A stretch of DNA of 64,000 nucleotides from Ruminococcus flavefaciens (GTDB taxonomy: Bacteria; Bacillota; Clostridia; Oscillospirales; Ruminococcaceae), in assembly GCF_900108555.1 (NCBI RefSeq), contig NZ_FNWV01000005.1:124001-188000 (forward strand). The letters are read 5' to 3'. Numbering within the stretch: the first letter of the stretch is position 1; the number at the start of each line of letters is the position of its first letter. The notes below the pieces were generated by a model. The model was given only the letters and a program-made list of their open reading frames with translations. It was not told where the DNA came from and did no database searches. This document shows, one piece after another, positions 62,701 through 64,000 of the stretch. The position numbers and the translations under genes are program-made.

Positions 62701-63416
62701 GTATCGTCAGCATTGCTGAAAACGAAAACATTATTGTCAAAGTCAGAAGAAACAAGCTCATTCTTTCCTTCGTTGCTTTCGGCAATAATAGTATCATCAC
62801 TGAGGACAACGAAGTTGTTTGTCTCATCGTCGTCAAAGTTTACTACTCTGTCCTGTGCGAAATCCTTGGTAGTTTTTGAAAGGATATCAGCCATTTCCTT
62901 AGTGTACTTCTTTACTATGAAAGAATCACCTACAGGACGGTTAAAAAGGTCGAATAGCTGTACCTTGATAATGAAGTACTCCCCAAGCTTTGAAGTGTCA
63001 ACTGAAGCTTCGCTGTGTTTTAAGCGTCCTGCTTTGACATTTCCTTCAACGGAAGTAAACAGCTGACCGTTCTCATCATCAACGAAAGTTATCACGTATT
63101 TGCTGTCCTTTGCCTGCGTGGAAGTAACAACAAGCTTACCTGTATCAGGATCAAAATCCAGACCTGTTATCAGGTATTCGCCTTCGCCAACATCTGAATT
63201 GGCGAGTTTTTTCACAGTCTGATCTTCTTCCGCTGCATGAGTGATAAAGTTACCCAATGAGTTGGACGATTCAAAGCTCAGATTGCTTGCACGTTCGATA
63301 GCTGACTCTTTTTTTGCGTCGTTATCCGAAACCGTACTTAATGTGTTGCCGTTTGACAAGACCGCTGTAGTACAGATAACTGCACTCAACGCTCCTGCTA
63401 CGAGTCGTTTGAACAT
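56775..63416 (-). CDS. Giant secreted leucine-rich-repeat protein with dockerin
   Basis: A 2213-residue protein. It has a signal peptide (MFKRLVAGALSAVICTTAVL), a long beta-rich region of unknown fold (about residues 60-720), BspA-type leucine-rich repeats (about 770-1850, repeats of the form VTEIGDxAFxxCxxLxxIxIPxSV), a Thr/Ser/Lys linker (about 1880-2120) and a C-terminal dockerin (about 2130-2200) with two calcium-binding segments, DASGDGKVDAVDA and DVNEDGKIDALDA. It is thus secreted and expected to bind a cohesin on a scaffoldin or cell surface. The LRR part contains five copies of a 192-residue unit. The ligand is unknown, possibly plant polymer or host protein. Ends at a terminator next to attR. 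Confidence 0.9.
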   Translation of the reverse strand: MFKRLVAGALSAVICTTAVLSNGNTLSTVSDNDAKKESAIERASNLSFESSNSLGNFITHAAEEDQTVKKLANSDVGEGEYLITGLDFDPDTGKLVVTSTQAKDSKYVITFVDDENGQLFTSVEGNVKAGRLKHSEASVDTSKLGEYFIIKVQLFDLFNRPVGDSFIVKKYTKEMADILSKTTKDFAQDRVVNFDDDETNNFVVLSDDTIIAESNEGKNELVSSDFDNNVFVFSNADDTVKNLRNGEFFYIQPSPESIVSIAVEDVKVDGDTVTVSGNDNIDDMLAFVKFESHSDPRDAVLDMETADEGIVRTDTDFEDTGVMTFDMAQYLLSYSGSNTESFSASGSVDLGDSGISLGAEVGVSFTQSFEFYKKWGYAYAYYELGYEYSFTISLSADNGDNDVIKNLSEKDCEPRLGSVVIPTGIPGATVKISVDFVLELEGSLGVTFSGSSTYGFQYDSDDGMETIENTEENSKGVSVKLEGEAFVGLKLSASLDAVDLGFVTLLEFTLYAKVGFDITGSLELSYANDGESGSFSNTAFVCFDTSGDTKHACDTCLSGDVSFVVSVGVEFKCLKLIDIECEIASFSTKLFDWYLSLDNLGLVATAAGLPASWIALAGRGPKFGLGSCPNVAYKTTFNLTAIKPDGSTYTPNAEIVIDGDVSTGVVGGSNIVVYCRSGAHKVDVIINGKKVKSTSFHINDKAKTLNYSFDVDEDDDITPISSDDTDTDGPEIVTTTVTANRVKRVVTTAKAPSADQICIESGALGDHIMYMLYPTGYLYIFGNGDMYDFSQSPFKDPSKIVNVVMENAGTEKDGKLITSIGDNVFNKCSNMTSVNMLNSIKRIGNNAFRDCTSFAYISYIVFDYEKQKLVEVKLPKGELEMPKALTEIGDAAFFNCNSFTKITIPETVLSIGSYAFSGCTGIEKIEVPEKVANIGEYVFRDCVKLKSAVIKGGADGIGGYMFSGCPKLAELTLPFAGFSKEGADAPGKVSQISSYFLSGEGDEYYHITDAYGNGRSIPAALKKITILGGSRISDYAFFRLDGLETVILPDTLTAIGSRSFENCSSITNNLLKNHNNDEIKSKLTTIGNNAFANCSKVDFGDMNFPTTLTSIGSSAFSNCELITSVNIPKSVKTIGEYVFSGCYKIETAKIYGGADGIGGYIFSGCKSLAELTLPFAGFSKEGADDPGKVSQISSYFLSGEGDEYYHITDAYGNGRSIPVALKTINILDGKRISDYAFFRLGGVENINIPKTITEIGVHAFDGCTSMKNGFIPEGITSIGNNAFVNCSKANFGDIVFPDTLTFIGSNAFVNCELITSIVVPKTVKTIGEYAFSGCSAIKKAEIYGVDSSIGGYIFSGCAKLAELTLPFAGFSKEGADDAGTVSQISSYFHSGEGDEYYHITDAYGNGRSIPVVLKTINILQGERISDYAFFRLGGVENINIPKTITEIGVHAFDGCTAMKNGFIPEGITSIGNSAFMNCKNAEFGDIKFPTTLTSIGSGAFSNCIGITSINIPTSVKTIGEYAFSGCSAIKKAEIYGGSDGIGGYIFSGCASLAELTLPFAGFSKVGADDPGKVSQISSYFLSGEGDEYYHITDAYGNGRSIPVVLKTINILEGERISDYAFFRLGGVENINIPKTITEIGVHAFDGCTAMKNGFIPEGITSIGNSAFMNCKNVEFGDIKFPTTLTSIGSSAFSNCIGITSINIPTSVKTIGEYAFSGCSDIKKAEIYGGADGIGAFIFSGCANLAELTLPFAGFSKEGADDPGKVSQISSYFLGGEGEEYYKVTDAYGNGRAIPAALRKLTIIDGSRLSNYALFRLSNIEDVYLPKTVTEISDNAFNGCSGIENVYYPSTRADWEKNVTIGVNNEAIDGKVRFLGEDYFTTTTTSGSNVTTTTTTSTTSKTTTTSKTTTSSTSTTSKATTTSKTTTSTTSTTYKTTTTSKTTTSTTSTTSKTTTTSKTTTTSSTTSKATTTSKTTTTSSTTSKATTTSKTTTTSSTTSKATTTSKTTTSTTSTTSKTTTTSKTTSSSTSTTSKTTTTSKTTTSTTSTTSTTTTTTETTTTSTTTETITELTETSTATSTTSETTETTTTTTTSTTTETTTTTTSTSTTSTTSTTTTTITTTTNTDDGPDIELGDASGDGKVDAVDASIILMIYAKNSTSNSITLTVKQKEAYDVNEDGKIDALDASYILCFYAYISVTKDEPITLKVFMLDRK
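57060..57760 (-). repeat. Low-complexity Thr/Ser/Lys linker-coding repeat
   Basis: About 700 bp encode an endless series of Thr/Ser with regular Lys (SKTTTTSKTTTS type) and later Glu. It links the LRR region to the dockerin and is likely flexible and glycosylated outside the cell. The DNA repeats (GTTGTAGTT units) are likely to vary in number. Confidence 0.85.
57950..60600 (-). repeat. 576-bp tandem repeats in the LRR gene
   Basis: Units recur exactly 576 bp apart (for example at 58121, 58697, 59273 and 59849), with a fifth, slightly longer step of 600 bp to 60449. Each encodes 192 residues holding about eight leucine-rich motifs and the marker GKVSQISSYFLSGEGDEYY. The copies are nearly identical, showing recent duplication. 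Confidence 0.85.
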
Positions 63417-63466
63417 TTTTCTACATTCCTCCCTATTACTTATTCGGTGTAATACACCAATTTTAA

Positions 63467-63495
63467 ATTATAAAAATAAAAGCATATATTGTCAA
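63467..63495 (-). promoter_or_regulatory. Promoter of the LRR-dockerin gene
   Basis: On the minus strand TTGACA (63490-63495), 17 bp, TATAAT (63467-63472). A small palindrome GGTGTAATACACC follows in the leader (63447-63459), then GGGAGG before the ATG at 63416. Confidence 0.75.
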
Positions 63496-63576
63496 TGCTT
63501 TTATTGTCAACATTTTCAATACTGCTCATTTTTATACTATAAAAACTATGATATATGTTATTATTTATAAAATACA

Positions 63577-63760
63577 GCGTTTTTCAGGTCAGCCCCATAT
63601 GAGACTGACCTTACACTTTCAGTTCAAGTTATTACTGTACCTGTATTCATCAGCACGAAACAGTAAATGTCATATCTAATGCTGTTAATTTTTTGATCAT
63701 CAAGATGCAGCACCAATATAAAATTTTTATAATAATACCACATTTTATATAATTTGTCAA
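63577..63760 (-). promoter_or_regulatory. Second upstream promoter and hairpin, possible small RNA
   Basis: On the minus strand TTGACA (63755-63760), 17 bp, TATTAT (63732-63737) form a strong promoter with no gene right after it. About 125 nt downstream GGTCAG/CTGACC pair (about 63577-63602). The unit could be a small RNA or a long leader of the LRR gene. Confidence 0.5.
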
Positions 63761-63876
63761 TAGAAGCAAAACATCACAAGCCCTCCTCAAAACCCGTATA
63801 TTCATCTATATACGTGATTTATAATATGCAGGAATTTGTGCTTCTAAAGAACGAGTTGTGAATTTTTTTATAACGT

Positions 63877-63898
63877 GAAATATTTCCCGAAATATTTC
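63877..63898. promoter_or_regulatory. Direct repeat of palindrome GAAATATTTC
   Basis: GAAATATTTC at 63877-63886 and again at 63889-63898, starts 12 bp apart, upstream of the sigma-factor gene. It could be a regulator site. Confidence 0.4.
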
Positions 63899-63912
63899 GA
63901 CTATATTGTCAA

Positions 63913-63941
63913 GAGGGACCTCACCTCCCGAAAGGAGGAAT
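63913..63941 (+). promoter_or_regulatory. Ribosome-site hairpin before the sigma-factor gene
   Basis: CCTCC pairs with the ribosome site GGAGG around CGAAA (about 63924-63938). GAGG/CCTC just before it can compete. This could limit translation of the sigma factor. Confidence 0.45.
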
Positions 63942-63946
63942 ACATC

Positions 63947-64000
63947 ATGAATGATAAACACATCATCGAAATGTTCCGAAACAGAGATGAACAGGCAATA
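63947..64000 (+). CDS. ECF-type sigma factor, N-terminus only (cut by window edge)
   Basis: The last 54 bases encode MNDKHIIEMFRNRDEQAI, the usual beginning of small sigma-70 family factors in Clostridia (a short acidic helix before region 2). AAGGAGG lies nine bases before the ATG at 63947. The rest is outside the window, so the family call rests on only 18 residues. Confidence 0.5.
   Translation, partial: MNDKHIIEMFRNRDEQAI

Overview
The window looks like chromosomal DNA of a Ruminococcus-type member of the Clostridia (Oscillospiraceae). The evidence is a secreted leucine-rich-repeat protein with a Thr/Ser-rich linker and a C-terminal dockerin, AT-leaning intergenic DNA with consensus sigma-A promoters (17-bp spacers), Shine-Dalgarno sequences of the GGAGG type, an LTA-synthase-like enzyme, Rex, NrdD/NrdG and strictly anaerobic iron-sulfur enzymes. 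Species is not assigned.

Layout. 1-6.6 kb: mostly minus-strand housekeeping genes (lepB fragment, rplS with a structured leader, a methyltransferase, a radical-SAM pair, GNAT, cytidine deaminase, UPF0291 protein, thioesterase). 6.7-10.6 kb: plus-strand SDR, HD-domain protein, LTA-synthase-like protein and FlK-like thioesterase. 10.7-20.2 kb: HtrA protease, a roughly 635-nt putative noncoding RNA with its own promoter and terminator, a DUF1292 gene, a 6S RNA, nrdDG under a NrdR box, a degenerate SGNH protein, a zinc-ribbon protein and pyrE.

20.2-36.7 kb is a fermentative carbon and redox region. A long minus-strand run carries fumC, hdrB, hdrC, hdrA, flxD, flxC, flxB, flxA, a two-subunit soluble fumarate reductase and an AspT/SucE-type exporter. 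It starts from a promoter with a candidate Rex operator upstream, and is followed by rex, icd, two small membrane proteins and aconitase. The layout suggests NADH-driven, probably electron-bifurcating, fumarate reduction with succinate export under NADH/NAD control.

36.8-41.8 kb: a heterodimeric ABC exporter, a UDP-sugar pyrophosphorylase and tRNA-Pro(GGG).

42.0-56.6 kb is best read as one 14.5-kb integrative mobilizable element inserted into the anticodon loop of a tRNA-Leu(CAG) gene. The 5' half of the tRNA lies at 42019-42055 and the 3' half at 56585-56635. They share only TCAG. The element carries a complete replacement tRNA-Leu(CAG) at 47710-47796 with its own promoter and terminator. 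Cargo: an LPXTG surface protein, a lipoprotein and a two-component system, whose promoters share one palindrome. Core: serine recombinase, relaxase with a nested MobB-like gene, MobC, a RepA-like ATPase with iterons, remnants of deaminase-toxin and immunity genes, a frameshifted sigma-factor-like gene, and a Phd/ParE toxin-antitoxin pair. 56.7-64 kb: a 2213-residue LRR-dockerin surface protein with 576-bp internal repeats, then the start of an ECF-type sigma factor.
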